Source: Hominifimenecus microfluidus
GTDB lineage: Bacteria; Bacillota; Clostridia; Lachnospirales; Lachnospiraceae
NCBI GenBank assembly: GCA_020687485.1
Contig: JAJEQR010000011.1
Location: 1 to 64,000, forward strand
Length of the DNA stretch: 64,000 nucleotides
Direction of reading: 5' to 3'
Shown: in pieces, positions 23,576 to 33,027 of the stretch
Position numbering within the stretch: the first letter of the stretch is position 1
Layout of the letters: every line of letters begins with the position of its first letter
Program-made: the position numbers and the translations under genes
The notes under the pieces: generated by a model
Seen by the model: the letters and a program-made list of their open reading frames with translations, nothing else
Told to the model about the DNA's origin: nothing
Databases searched by the model: none

Positions 23576-25929
23576 ACCGGCACCTCCTCGCCGCCGAATA
23601 CGCCTTCACCGGGCTTGGTCGTCATCAGGGCATAGAGCTTGGTGTCACGGGGGAATCGGTTGATGAACGGCACCAGGGCGCTGCCATACCGGATGAGGCC
23701 GCAGCCAGCGTCCGCATTGGTGACATAGCTCATCTGCTCGTTGGAGATATTGAGGAGCTTCGCCAGCTTTGCCCGGTCGGACGCCGCCTGGTTCAGCATG
23801 ACGATAAACTCCGAGTTAGAGAGCATGGTGCTGGCCTGGACGGAATCCAAAAGGTACTCCACGTTCTGGGTGATAGCAGTCGGGTAGGCCCCACGCTTTC
23901 TAAACTGCCTCCATGCGGAATTAAAGAAAATGCCGCTTTGCTCATTCTCAAACATCACATGGAACTCGTCGATGAACACATGGGTGCGCTTGCCCCGTTT
24001 CCAGTTGAGGGTGACGCGGTTGAGGATCGTATCGGTGATGACCAGGGAACCGGCAGGCTTTAGCTGCTCGCCCAGGCCGTGGATGTCGAACACCACATAG
24101 GGCTTGTTCAAATCCACCGTGCTTTCCCGGCCAAAGATGTCCAGGGAACCGGTGGTGTAAAGCTCCAGGGAAAGGGCGATCTCCCTGGCCTTATCCTCCG
24201 GCTGCTCCAGCAGTTTTTGACGCAGGTCGCAGAGGGTAGCCACCCTCCCGGCATTCTCCGCCTCCGGGTACACCAGGGCGGTGCAGCGGTCGATGATGGA
24301 TTTATGCTGCGGCCCCACGCCGCGCTTGTCGATCTGCTCGATGAGGGACATGACAAACTGGCTCTTTTCCACGATGGGGTTTTGCTCACCGTAGCCCTCC
24401 ACCATATACATGGCGTTGAGGCGGTCCTTGCCGCCTGCCACCAGATGGGCCACCGTCGCTTTCTCCCGGCCCAGGGCTTTGACGAGTGCGCCAAATTCTC
24501 CCTCCGGGTCACAGATCAGGATGTCGTCATTTGCGTAATCTGGGTGGAGCATAAGAAACGCGATCAGCTCCTTGGCGCTGAAGGACTTGCCCGCGCCGGG
24601 GACGCCCAGCAGGAAGGCCGACTGGTTCAAAAGGTTCGCCTTGTTGCACATGATGAGGTTGTGGGAAATGGCGTTCTCTCCAAAGTAAATGCCGCCCTTA
24701 TCCTGGATCTCCTGGACCTTGAAGGGGATGAATACGGCCAGGGATTCCGTGGTGAGGGTACGGAAGGCGTTGATTTTCCGCACCCCGATGGGCAGGGCGG
24801 TGTTCAGGCCATCAAGCTGCTGGAACTTGAGCACCGCAAGCTGGCACATGTGCTTTCGCGCCACGGAAAGCACCGCTTCGGTATCGCTGTCAAGCTGCTC
24901 CTTGGTGTCGGCGGTGATGGCCAGGGTCATCACCGCGAACATCATCCTCTGGTCGCGGGTGGTGAGGTCATCCAAAAACTCCTTGCTTTCCTTGCGCTGC
25001 AATTCCATATCGTAGGGGACCACAGCAGAGAAGTTGTTGTTGGCGTTCTGGCGGCGCTGCCAGTTGGTGATGTTGGTTTCCACACCCAGCAGGCGGTTTT
25101 CCACCTCCCGCACGGCCTCATCCGTGGGAACCGGCACAATGTCGATGGAGAACATCAGATTTCGGTTGAAATCGGTAAGCTCCGTCACCATGTTATCCTT
25201 AATATAAGAGGCGTAGTCTTTGAGGAACAGCACCCGGCAGAACTTGCCGCCCAGCTTCAGATAGTCGCTCTTTTTTTCGATCCCGTCCGGGCAGATATAG
25301 TCCTTGAAGCTGTGGCCCCGCTTCATCATCTCACGGGCATTGAAAACAAACTCGGATTCCTCGCCTTGGCGGTAGAAGTCGTGCAGGATACGCAGGCGCT
25401 CGGTGGCGTCCAGCTCCACGCACTTGGAGCCAAGGGCCGCAAAGTGGGAAATCAGGTCGGCTCCCACACGAGAAAAATAGGCGCGGGCCTCCTCAATATC
25501 CTTCTTCACCACGGAGATGGTGATATACTTTTCCTGCATAATGCCGTTGGCTCCGGTGGCTTTATCCAGCAGCATTTGGTTATATTCCCCCCGGTACTCA
25601 TCCCGGAAATCCCCCTGCATGGGCATGAGGATGGACGTTTCAAAGTTGGCCTGATTCATACGGCGGTTATTGATGGTGATTTTCGTCACCGCACCGGAAT
25701 CCAGGGAATTGAGCAGCTCCGAATAGGTGAGGAACATGGATTCCTTGTCCTCGCGGCTGGCCACCAGATAGTTGATGTCGCTGAATTTATAGGTTTTGGA
25801 GAACCTGTTCCCCACAAGGAAGATGCCGTCCGGCCAGATACGGCGGACGGGGATCACATCCTGCACCTTCCGGGGGACGGTGTAACGCTCCTTTTCCTGC
25901 TTGGACATGGTTTTGATGGTCTTAATCAT
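23572..25929 (-). CDS. VirB4-family conjugation ATPase
   Basis: A 785-residue motor ATPase of the type IV secretion channel. The N-terminal CagE/TrbE-like region is followed by an ATPase domain with Walker A GVPGAGKSFS (about 441) and Walker B THVFIDEFHVMF (about 651). The TQNVEYLL segment in the C-terminal part is typical. It acts at the cytoplasmic face, powering substrate transfer or channel assembly. It overlaps prgI at its start and DUF6075 at its end by a few bases, so the three are coupled. Confidence 0.9.
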   Translation of the reverse strand: MIKTIKTMSKQEKERYTVPRKVQDVIPVRRIWPDGIFLVGNRFSKTYKFSDINYLVASREDKESMFLTYSELLNSLDSGAVTKITINNRRMNQANFETSILMPMQGDFRDEYRGEYNQMLLDKATGANGIMQEKYITISVVKKDIEEARAYFSRVGADLISHFAALGSKCVELDATERLRILHDFYRQGEESEFVFNAREMMKRGHSFKDYICPDGIEKKSDYLKLGGKFCRVLFLKDYASYIKDNMVTELTDFNRNLMFSIDIVPVPTDEAVREVENRLLGVETNITNWQRRQNANNNFSAVVPYDMELQRKESKEFLDDLTTRDQRMMFAVMTLAITADTKEQLDSDTEAVLSVARKHMCQLAVLKFQQLDGLNTALPIGVRKINAFRTLTTESLAVFIPFKVQEIQDKGGIYFGENAISHNLIMCNKANLLNQSAFLLGVPGAGKSFSAKELIAFLMLHPDYANDDILICDPEGEFGALVKALGREKATVAHLVAGGKDRLNAMYMVEGYGEQNPIVEKSQFVMSLIEQIDKRGVGPQHKSIIDRCTALVYPEAENAGRVATLCDLRQKLLEQPEDKAREIALSLELYTTGSLDIFGRESTVDLNKPYVVFDIHGLGEQLKPAGSLVITDTILNRVTLNWKRGKRTHVFIDEFHVMFENEQSGIFFNSAWRQFRKRGAYPTAITQNVEYLLDSVQASTMLSNSEFIVMLNQAASDRAKLAKLLNISNEQMSYVTNADAGCGLIRYGSALVPFINRFPRDTKLYALMTTKPGEGVFGGEEVPV

Positions 25930-26335
25930 GCTTGGCCTCCTTCCGTTTGCTAAAGTGTTTCGGCTCCTTCCGGCGCTTCTTGCCGGGCCGCCCGGTTTGC
26001 AGCTCCTCGATGGTATCTTTCAGGGCCGCATAGTAGTAGTTGCTGTCCTCGAACTTAAACTCCTTCGGCTCCAGCATTTCCGAGCGCAGCCACGCCCAGA
26101 TAAATTGTTCCGCCGTCATACCGTGATAGGTGATGAACCCCAGCATGGCAAAGGGGGCCGCCCCCAAAATGCACATCCAGGACAGGGTTTCCACCCCAAA
26201 GTAGGGGCGCAGGATAAAGTAAAGGCCCACGGCCACGCTGCAGGCGAGGACAGAAAAGATGAACTGCCGCATACTCAGCCCGAAAAACATGGATTCGGTG
26301 TAGTTGCGGATTTCCCGGTTGATCTTGACTTCCAA
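25922..26335 (-). CDS. PrgI-family membrane protein (VirB3-like)
   Basis: A 137-residue protein with two adjacent membrane helices (about 22-75) and a basic C-terminus (RPGKKRRKEPKHFSKRKEAK). PrgI/VirB3-like proteins pair with VirB4 in Gram-positive transfer channels. Its stop overlaps the virB4 start. Confidence 0.85.
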   Translation of the reverse strand: MEVKINREIRNYTESMFFGLSMRQFIFSVLACSVAVGLYFILRPYFGVETLSWMCILGAAPFAMLGFITYHGMTAEQFIWAWLRSEMLEPKEFKFEDSNYYYAALKDTIEELQTGRPGKKRRKEPKHFSKRKEAKHD

Positions 26336-26339
26336 AATA

Positions 26340-26554
26340 TCACCTCACAATCACATCGCCGGTTTCCAGGTAAACAATGCTGCTCTTGGGTATATAGGCA
26401 AAGCCCAGCAGCCGGTCGCCCACGGTAAAAATCTCGTCTGGGGCTGCTTTGGAGAAGTGCCCACAATTCCCTTTTCAGCGGGCAGGTCGTAATCCTCCAC
26501 CATTGGGATGGCGGTTCCATCAATCAAGTGCAGCACATAGGTTTGATAACGCAT
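26340..26554 (-). pseudogene. Small transfer-operon gene with an internal frameshift
   Basis: The frame starts MRYQTYVLHLIDGTAIPMVEDYDLPAEKGIVG at 26,554 (shown here only as a motif: DGTAIPMVEDYDLP), then continues in a Pro/Gln/Trp-rich sequence to a stop. If one base is skipped near 26,453 the other frame gives FSKAAPDEIFTVGD, YIPKSSIVYLE and ends VIVR at 26,340, five bases before the prgI start. The join makes one smooth protein of about 70 residues, so the gene carries a one-base frameshift or a sequencing error. Function unknown. Confidence 0.65.
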
Positions 26555-26570
26555 TTATTTTCCTCCTTTT

Positions 26571-27407
26571 TTACAGGCCCATCATCTCGCGCACCACGCG
26601 GTCGGCCATTTTCACCGCGCCCACGAGGACAAGCATATTAAAGACCAGCTCCCCGATATAGCTCCACACCTGGGTGACTGCCGCCGCATTGGGGTCAATA
26701 GCAGGCGGGGCCGCCGCGAACAGGGAAAAGATGATACAGGCCAGCACAATGATGGCCCCTTCCAGACACACGGCGGCATAGCTCTTGATAAAACTCTTGC
26801 CCACGTTTTGGGTCGGTTCCCCGGCGAAGGTGGACAGGGGCACCGGCGCGATGGCCGTGTATAAATAGAGCTTAAAAAACCGCCCGTAGACGGTCATTAT
26901 CATAATGAAAGACAATATCGTGATAAACAGCCCGCCAATGAGCGTCACCGCCCAGAGGGGGATACTCTCGAAAAAGCCGCAGCTTTCCACCGCCGTGACA
27001 ATCTCCTGGGGGAGAACCGTCTGCTGCGCGGTTCCAAAGCCCGCCGCGTTCATTATTGTTGAAACGAGGCCCTGGACGATATTAAAGAGGGCCATCATCA
27101 GCTCCAGCCCATAGGTCACGACACCTTTGGCAATGGCGAACCGGATAAACAGCTTTAAGGCGTGCTCCGGTTTCTTTACCTCGGCAAAGCTGCCGCAGGT
27201 ACGCATGACGCCCACTACAAAGAACAGCACCAAAAGCGCAAGGCCAATGGCCCGCACCGCGTCGTGGATGTTGACAATGACGCCCCAGATGGAGCCACCC
27301 TTAAACTGTTCCGGGCTTTGGGTGATGAGCTGCCAGATCTCGGACAGGTACTTGTTCCAGGTGTCGAGGGCATTTTGCAAATTTTGAACAACCCAGTTAT
27401 CGGACAT
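26571..27407 (-). CDS. VirB6/TrbL-like polytopic membrane protein
   Basis: A 278-residue protein with about six membrane helices (around 48-72, 85-115, 145-180, 185-205, 215-240, 255-270) and a conserved VYGRFFKLYLYTAIAP loop followed by SFIKSYAAVCLEG. It is the expected VirB6-like inner channel component of Tn1549-type systems. Upstream is the small Maff2-like protein, downstream the frameshifted gene and prgI. Confidence 0.85.
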   Translation of the reverse strand: MSDNWVVQNLQNALDTWNKYLSEIWQLITQSPEQFKGGSIWGVIVNIHDAVRAIGLALLVLFFVVGVMRTCGSFAEVKKPEHALKLFIRFAIAKGVVTYGLELMMALFNIVQGLVSTIMNAAGFGTAQQTVLPQEIVTAVESCGFFESIPLWAVTLIGGLFITILSFIMIMTVYGRFFKLYLYTAIAPVPLSTFAGEPTQNVGKSFIKSYAAVCLEGAIIVLACIIFSLFAAAPPAIDPNAAAVTQVWSYIGELVFNMLVLVGAVKMADRVVREMMGL

Positions 27408-27435
27408 TCAACAACCTCCTTTCCGGCAACGGTAA

Positions 27436-27461
27436 GGGGCAGGCCGCCATGGGCCTGCCCC
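27436..27461 (-). terminator. Strong hairpin between the Maff2-like and VirB6-like genes
   Basis: Perfect arms GGGGCAGGCC and GGCCTGCCCC with a short loop, flanked by outer AACGG/CCGTT pairing. There is no T-run, so it may be an mRNA-stabilising or processing hairpin that sets the expression ratio of the two genes. Confidence 0.5.
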
Positions 27462-27480
27462 CACACTGCCGTTATTAGAA

Positions 27481-27834
27481 TCAGCCGGTAATCAGGGTCA
27501 AAATCTCCTTCGCAAACGTAATCACAACACCGCCGGCCAAGGTGAGAAAGCCGTTAGCCCTCTGGCTGGGGTCATGGCTTTTCAGAGAAAGGCCGATCTG
27601 CACGACGCCGAAGCCCAGCAGGATCATACCCACGGCGCGGATCAGGCCGAAGATGAAATCACTGAGGTTGTTGATAACAGTCAACGGGTCGCTGGCGGCA
27701 AAGGCCGTAGTGGTGCAGCAGCACAGCATGAGCACCAGGGCTGCATAAACAGCAAAGGCGCTCCGGCTCTTTTTTCCCATGGGCAGGCTGCGGGTTTCTT
27801 TCTTCTGCTTGCTTTCCTTATGAAACAGTTTCAT
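27481..27834 (-). CDS. Maff2-family small membrane protein (pilin-like)
   Basis: About 117 residues from the ATG at 27,834 (AAGGAGGA upstream). A basic leader MKLFHKESKQKKETRS precedes a signal-like hydrophobic segment (FAVYAALVLMLCCCTTTAFA), and two further membrane helices follow (NLSDFIFGLIRAVGMILLG, and TLAGGVVITFAKEIL). This looks like a VirB2/Maff2-type subunit of the transfer channel. The frame begins inside the end of virD4. Confidence 0.75.
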   Translation of the reverse strand: MKLFHKESKQKKETRSLPMGKKSRSAFAVYAALVLMLCCCTTTAFAASDPLTVINNLSDFIFGLIRAVGMILLGFGVVQIGLSLKSHDPSQRANGFLTLAGGVVITFAKEILTLITG

Positions 27835-29683
27835 TTTTGGTGTCCTCCTTAAATTGAAAGATATTCTCCATGTCCTCATCGGACAGAAGTTCGTAAAGGG
27901 TTTCCGGCTCCTGGATATTGGCAAGGTCGCCGGGGGTGAGGCGGCCAATGGTCATATCCGCCACGGCGTTTTCAGTGCCGCCGTGGGAATAGACAGGCGC
28001 GCCGCCATCGGTGGTGTACTTGATGTTGGGATGTTTCAAAAGGTCATACTTTTCATCCATCAGCGGCGCTTCGCCACGGATAAAGAGCAGGGCCAGGTTA
28101 TTGTCCAGCATACGGACCTCATCGGGCGTCATCAGCTCCCGGCCCGTGATCTGGTTGTTGGTGGAGTAGCTGCCGGAATGCCCGGTGCTCTTGCCGTAGG
28201 TGTCCAGCCAGAGGGTGCTTTTCCCCAGGTAGTTCTCAGAGATCAGCTTGTGAGTGGACGTTTCATTGCCGCCCAGGTACAAAAATTCATCACAGTTGCC
28301 GATGATGGATTCCCATTGCTTTTCAAACAGCGCCTTGAGCTGGGCAATGTTCTGAATGATGATGGAAACGCTGATATTCCGGGAGCGCATGGTGGCCAGC
28401 AGCTTGTCGAAATCATCCGGCAAGCTCACGTTGGCGAACTCATCCATGAGAAAATGCACCGGTACGGGCAGGCTACCGCCGTGTACCCGGTCGGCAGAAT
28501 AAAAAAGTTCCTGGAAAGTGCTGGCATACAGCAAACTTACCAAGAAATTGAAGCTGGCGTCGTTGTCCGGGATGAGGGCAAAGAGTGCCACTTTTTTCTC
28601 GCCCAGGCTGGAAAGGTCCAGTTCATCCGTGGCGGTAAGAGCCGCCACCGAAGAAAGATTGAATTTTTCCAGGCGGGACGCCAAGGTGATTTGGATGGAT
28701 TTCAGCGTTTTGGCAGAGCCGGAACGGTAATCCTTGTAATACTTCACAGCGATGTGATCCGGGGAGCGCATTTCCAGCCGGTCAAACAGTTCGTCAAGCG
28801 GCGATTGGTAGGAATCATCATCCTCCCGCACCTCCCCGGCTCGGAGCATCTCCATAATCATGGGGAAATTCTTCTCATCCTCCGGCGCTTCGTACCACAG
28901 ATAAAACACCAGCGCCATGAGGAGCATACTGGCCGCAGTATCCCAGAAAGGGTCGTTGGACTGGCTCCCTTTCGGAGTGGTGGCTTTGAAAAGGTTCGTC
29001 ACCATCTTCTGCACATCGTTGTCGGATTTCAGATAGGCAAAGGGATTGTAGCAATGGCTTTTCTCCATGTTCAGAAGGTCCACCACCTTGATCTCATAGC
29101 CCATCTGTTCCAACAGGCCGCCGCAGTCACGAAGCAGTTCCCCCTTACAGTCCAAAATAAAAAGGGACGTATTGCATTGGCAGATGTTCACTTTGGCGTA
29201 GAACCGACTTTTTCCCGCACCACTGCCGCCCACCACCAAAGTGTTGAGGTTGCGGCGGTGCTTCCGGCCATCCAGCCCCATGCGGACGTGCTGGGTAAAA
29301 ATGCGGTTTTTGAACGGATCCTTGTCCCGGTATTTCTTATTCACGGCCCGCGGATCGCCCCATTTGGCGGAACCGTGTTCTTCACCTCGTCTGTAATTGC
29401 GCCGGGAAGAAAGATAAATGCCAATGCCCAGCCCATAGGCGGCAATAAAAATGAGGACAGTTTTTACACTGTCCTCACACCACACGATTTTGAATGGATT
29501 GTTCATTGCCGCAGGCAGGGCGCTGACGATCTCCGAAAGTCCCCCGGAAATGGCAGGCGCAATCAGCAGGGCGAACCAGATCACCGGGACCAGCCCCAGG
29601 GCATAGAGCCAGGGGCCGCCCGCCTTATTATCTGGCTTCATCCCGGCGCTTCGCTTTCTTGTCTTTTTGGGCTGGGGCGTCAA
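27818..29683 (-). CDS. VirD4/TraG type IV coupling protein
   Basis: A complete 621-residue coupling ATPase. Two N-terminal membrane segments (about 25-45 and 72-90) are followed by Walker A GGSGAGKSRFY (about 150), DCKGELLRDCG, YNPFAYLKSD, and Walker B FLMDEFANV (about 412). It is the intact counterpart of the intron-split protein of Element 1 (115-838), which shares the same order of motifs but is clearly diverged. It links relaxase-bound DNA to the channel. Confidence 0.9.
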   Translation of the reverse strand: MTPQPKKTRKRSAGMKPDNKAGGPWLYALGLVPVIWFALLIAPAISGGLSEIVSALPAAMNNPFKIVWCEDSVKTVLIFIAAYGLGIGIYLSSRRNYRRGEEHGSAKWGDPRAVNKKYRDKDPFKNRIFTQHVRMGLDGRKHRRNLNTLVVGGSGAGKSRFYAKVNICQCNTSLFILDCKGELLRDCGGLLEQMGYEIKVVDLLNMEKSHCYNPFAYLKSDNDVQKMVTNLFKATTPKGSQSNDPFWDTAASMLLMALVFYLWYEAPEDEKNFPMIMEMLRAGEVREDDDSYQSPLDELFDRLEMRSPDHIAVKYYKDYRSGSAKTLKSIQITLASRLEKFNLSSVAALTATDELDLSSLGEKKVALFALIPDNDASFNFLVSLLYASTFQELFYSADRVHGGSLPVPVHFLMDEFANVSLPDDFDKLLATMRSRNISVSIIIQNIAQLKALFEKQWESIIGNCDEFLYLGGNETSTHKLISENYLGKSTLWLDTYGKSTGHSGSYSTNNQITGRELMTPDEVRMLDNNLALLFIRGEAPLMDEKYDLLKHPNIKYTTDGGAPVYSHGGTENAVADMTIGRLTPGDLANIQEPETLYELLSDEDMENIFQFKEDTKNETVS

Positions 29684-29825
29684 TGGTTTTCAGCAGAACG
29701 TCCTCCACCGGGCCGGGGTCACGCTGTTCCTCCAGCATATCGTTGCGCAGTTCGTTGAGGGCGCGAATCATGATCCCATGCTCATAGCTGTCCAGGGTGA
29801 GGACGACTTTTTCCTGTTTTTCCAT
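29628..29825 (-). CDS. Small conserved protein upstream of virD4
   Basis: 65 residues: VVLTLDSYEHGIMIRALNEL, then RNDMLEEQRD, then VLLKTIDAP and a basic tail. It resembles the product of 57,471-57,635 (LRNTMLRENRD, LLLKAMCAP), so the element carries two paralogues of this family. Its 3' end overlaps the virD4 start. Function unknown; the size and charge suggest a helical regulator. Confidence 0.7.
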   Translation of the reverse strand: MEKQEKVVLTLDSYEHGIMIRALNELRNDMLEEQRDPGPVEDVLLKTIDAPAQKDKKAKRRDEAR

Positions 29826-29840
29826 GGGTCTACTCCTCCT

Positions 29841-30767
29841 TTACCGTTCCTGTTCCTTCTGCTTGCTGTCGCGGGTGAGGCCCATAGCCCTGGCCATACG
29901 GCCATTGAGGGATTTGAACGTATCCCGCATATCGGTGAGGGCAGCAGGAATATCCTCCCTGGGGACCTGCCCCTGAAACACGCCGTCCAGTTTGGAAATC
30001 TCATACTCTTTGGCGTCCACGCCATACCGCTTGCAGAGCATATAGCTGACAGCATAGGCTTTGTAGCCATCTGTCTCTCTGGAATAGCCGTCCATGCTTT
30101 GGGCAAGCTGCACGTTGGCAACCTCCAGAGAAACACAGCGGAAGATGTCCGGCGCGTCCATGCCCTTTTTCACCAGGATGGCGTTCTGCTCTGCAGAAAA
30201 CATGGCCCCACGGCCCTGTGGCAGTTCCTCCACGGCCCGGATGGGCACCGGGGAACTGGCAATCAGGCCCTTTAAGAGCAGACGGTCATCGTAGCGCACC
30301 TGGGGCTGAACCTGATCCCGCGCCGTAGTCTGGGAAATATCATAGACTTCCTTGGCGTAAAAGTTCTGGCCCACGCTGCCATCCTCACGCCGGTATGCCT
30401 TGCCCGGCTCCAGAATGATGATGGGCAAACGCTTCTCATCCTCCAAAATCTCGATCCCCTGGGCGTGCCACTCCTTGTAGCCGCCTACACGCACCGCGTC
30501 GGGGCATTTATCCCCAATCAGAAGTGCATTGCGAGCAGAGTGGAAGGGAAAACGGCTCTGCACATCCAGATATGCCTCCATACTGCCCGTACCCTCGGAG
30601 AACTCTCCAAAAATCCGGTCCAAGGTGGCATAGGCTTCTTTTCGCTGTTTTTCCTCCCGGATCTGCCACCACTGGCGCTTGGGGCGCTCTTTCTGGCTTT
30701 CCTGCTTTTGCGGCGCGGCCTCCGCCTGGGGCTGCTGTTCAAACAGATCGTCAAAATTATTCATCAC
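29841..30767 (-). CDS. ArdC/DUF1738-like accessory protein
   Basis: A 308-residue protein. Residues 45-150 resemble the N-terminal domain of ArdC-type antirestriction proteins: a helix, then FPFHSARNALLIGDK, VGGYKEWHAQGI and later a PIIILEPGK strand. The rest resembles the metallopeptidase-like half, but without a clear HExxH (the corresponding place reads RCVSLEVANVQLA). It may bind single-stranded DNA on entry into a recipient. Flanked by pcfB and the small virD4-upstream gene. Confidence 0.6.
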   Translation of the reverse strand: MMNNFDDLFEQQPQAEAAPQKQESQKERPKRQWWQIREEKQRKEAYATLDRIFGEFSEGTGSMEAYLDVQSRFPFHSARNALLIGDKCPDAVRVGGYKEWHAQGIEILEDEKRLPIIILEPGKAYRREDGSVGQNFYAKEVYDISQTTARDQVQPQVRYDDRLLLKGLIASSPVPIRAVEELPQGRGAMFSAEQNAILVKKGMDAPDIFRCVSLEVANVQLAQSMDGYSRETDGYKAYAVSYMLCKRYGVDAKEYEISKLDGVFQGQVPREDIPAALTDMRDTFKSLNGRMARAMGLTRDSKQKEQER

Positions 30768-30770
30768 AGA

Positions 30771-31586
30771 TTACCTCTCTTTCGATTTGGGCTTCTTTTT
30801 GGGTTTGGGCGGCTGGTGCCGGGTTGTTTTCTGAGCCGCCTTCTTCTGGGGTGCAGCCGGCTCCTCGGCCCTGGCAGCCTCCGCCTCCTTCTTCCGCTGG
30901 GCCTGGATGTCCCGCAGCTCCTGCCGGACGGAAGGCTTCTCGGCTCCATCAGAAGTACCCCTTGCGGACTTGCTGCTGCTCTCGGAGATAGGCTCGGACG
31001 GAGGGGATTTTTCCGCCGCTGTGGCAAAAGGGGCGTTCTTCTCCGCTGCCGGATTTTCCGGCTGGGCTTTTTCTTTCTGGGTGGGCTTTTCCATCAGCTC
31101 ATCCAAAAGCTGGTCGTCCACACTCTTTTCCGGCATGGCCTGCTCCGGCGCGGCGGGTTCGCTGCCGCGCTGTTCGCGGGATTTCTCAATATCCTCCTTG
31201 ATCGAAGCCGTATCCACAACGGTGAGCTTGAACTTCTCCACGATCCGGTTGGCTCTGGCAGCGTCATCCTCGAACACCAGAATGTCGATGGTGTCGTCGC
31301 CTTTCTTCACCGGGATGGGCGCATAAAGAATCCCGTACCCCTTGGCTTGCTTGGCAAACTCCGGGCAATCCTCCTTCTTGATGGTGTAAACCTTTAAGGG
31401 GCGCTTCTCCCGCAGCATGGCTTCAATGCGGGCTTTGCCCTTGGTCTTTTTCTGGTCTTTCAGAACCGTGTAAAGGGCGGCGGCCAGATTTTTAGCAGCA
31501 GAACCGGTGATTTTGAGGGCAAATTCAGCGCCCTCCAGGCTCATCCGTACCACTTGCTCCGCCGCGTCGCCTGAGTTATACATCAA
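30771..31586 (-). CDS. PcfB family protein (DUF3801), long form
   Basis: A 271-residue protein. The N-terminal 125 residues are a PcfB/DUF3801 domain (RMSLEGAEFALKITGSAAKN, LKVYTIKKEDCPEF, KGYGILYAPI, IDILVFEDDAARANRI). The C-terminal half is a charged low-complexity tail rich in Glu, Lys, Pro and Ala. It is expected to bridge relaxosome and coupling protein. It lies between the relaxase and the ArdC-like gene. Confidence 0.8.
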   Translation of the reverse strand: MMYNSGDAAEQVVRMSLEGAEFALKITGSAAKNLAAALYTVLKDQKKTKGKARIEAMLREKRPLKVYTIKKEDCPEFAKQAKGYGILYAPIPVKKGDDTIDILVFEDDAARANRIVEKFKLTVVDTASIKEDIEKSREQRGSEPAAPEQAMPEKSVDDQLLDELMEKPTQKEKAQPENPAAEKNAPFATAAEKSPPSEPISESSSKSARGTSDGAEKPSVRQELRDIQAQRKKEAEAARAEEPAAPQKKAAQKTTRHQPPKPKKKPKSKER

Positions 31587-31589
31587 AAA

Positions 31590-33026
31590 TCATCTCCTTC
31601 CTGGGGGAGCCGCCCGGCCCTGCTCCGGCTCCTGGCGGGCTTTCTCATCCCTGCCGGAGACTTCCTCACGGGCGGCCTGTATCTTATCCTTGATGGAAGT
31701 GGAGCGCAGGGCAATATCCCCGCACAGCTTCACCTCCCGGCGCAGCTCCTTGATCTGCGCAGATAGTTTGGAGATCTCAGCCCGGATATACTCCTGCCTG
31801 GCAGGGTCGGCCAGCACTGCCTTGGTGCGAAGTTTCCGGTACAGGCTTTTCCGCTGTTCCGTCAGGCCGGCAAACTGAGATTTCACATCGGACCGATAGG
31901 CGTTAAGCTGCTCCAGGGTGTCAATGCGGTGGCGGGAAAGAAGGCAGGCTTCATCGGTAAGCTCCTGCGCCCGGATCAAATCCTCCCGCAGTGCATGAGG
32001 CACCCGCCTGGGCGGGCGGTTCTGCTTTTGGGGGAATACCCCCAGCAGATAGCAGTAGTGGAAGTAGAGGGCGCGGAACCCCGTCACCTTTTTGGCCTGT
32101 TTCAAATCCCCGTGTAGCCTGCACCGAAACGGCTCCGGCCTGTGTTCCCGCTGGGGGCGGCGCTGGGCTAAAATCCGCCTGCGGATGTTCTCCATCGAGT
32201 AGTCCTCGCCAAAGTTACGCATGAGCTTGCGTCCACGGGGGTAATTCGGCGGGCGGACCGTAATATCCTTGCCCACCTTGACGTCATAGCCCATCTGCCG
32301 CAGATGATAAAAAAACTGCCGTTCCGTCATAGACTGGCGGATGGCAGTATCCACATCGGCTTTGATGAGGGAGAGATAGGTGGGGCGGCCTTCCTGCTCG
32401 GCCCGCCATTCCCCGTAGTGCTTGGATTTTCCCCGCTGGGGGTTCTCAATGACAGAAAGCCCATACTCGCGGCACAGCCGGTCGGATTCCCGCTGCATAT
32501 CGAAATAATCCTGCTCGGTACGATGGTACTTGATGCCGTCCACGAAGGAAACCGTGTTCACTACAAAATGATTGTGCAGATGATTTTCCCTGTCCAGATG
32601 GGTAGCCACCAGCACCTGGTATTTTTCACCCCACAGCTTTTTTGCCAGGGCAAGGCCGATCTCATGGGCCAGCTCCGGCGTGGCCTCGCCGGGGGCAAAG
32701 CTCTGATAGCCGTGGTAGGCCACAGTCCCGTCCTCCTTTCCGAAACGCTTTTTTACCGCTATCATCTCATCGCGGGCCGTAGAGGGGCTGCAATTCACCC
32801 CGGAAACAAACTGCCGCATGACCGTTTCGCCTTCGCTTTCCACCGTCTTGCCTGTTTTTTGCTGCTGGACGGCATACTCGATCACATCGGATAGGCCCTG
32901 GGCCTCCTTGCCATCCATATCCTGCTTTTCAAAGAAATCAGGATTTTCGGTCTTATCTGGATTCTCGATATAGATGAGAACCTTGCCCAGCCAGCCGTTC
33001 ACCCGCCAGATAGACGTGGTAGCCAC
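31590..33026 (-). CDS. MOB-P-type relaxase
   Basis: About 478 residues from a GTG start at 33,026 (VATTSIWRVNGW), one base after the mobC stop, so it is translationally coupled; the open frame extends 26 codons further but inside mobC. The relaxase domain (1-250) has HLDRENHLHNHFVVN, the metal-binding histidine motif, and upstream catalytic-tyrosine candidates in AYHGYQSF. The C-terminal 220 residues are helical and basic. It nicks oriT and pilots the strand into the recipient. Confidence 0.85.
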   Translation of the reverse strand: MATTSIWRVNGWLGKVLIYIENPDKTENPDFFEKQDMDGKEAQGLSDVIEYAVQQQKTGKTVESEGETVMRQFVSGVNCSPSTARDEMIAVKKRFGKEDGTVAYHGYQSFAPGEATPELAHEIGLALAKKLWGEKYQVLVATHLDRENHLHNHFVVNTVSFVDGIKYHRTEQDYFDMQRESDRLCREYGLSVIENPQRGKSKHYGEWRAEQEGRPTYLSLIKADVDTAIRQSMTERQFFYHLRQMGYDVKVGKDITVRPPNYPRGRKLMRNFGEDYSMENIRRRILAQRRPQREHRPEPFRCRLHGDLKQAKKVTGFRALYFHYCYLLGVFPQKQNRPPRRVPHALREDLIRAQELTDEACLLSRHRIDTLEQLNAYRSDVKSQFAGLTEQRKSLYRKLRTKAVLADPARQEYIRAEISKLSAQIKELRREVKLCGDIALRSTSIKDKIQAAREEVSGRDEKARQEPEQGRAAPPGRR

Positions 33027-33027
33027 G

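Noticed and set aside
24079..25953. 624-codon open frame on the plus strand
   Set aside because: It is exactly antisense to virB4, whose protein has clear motifs. The plus-strand product is His/Leu/Val-rich without domains and lacks a ribosome-binding site. The same applies to other long plus-strand frames opposite GC-rich genes (for example 27,854-29,758).
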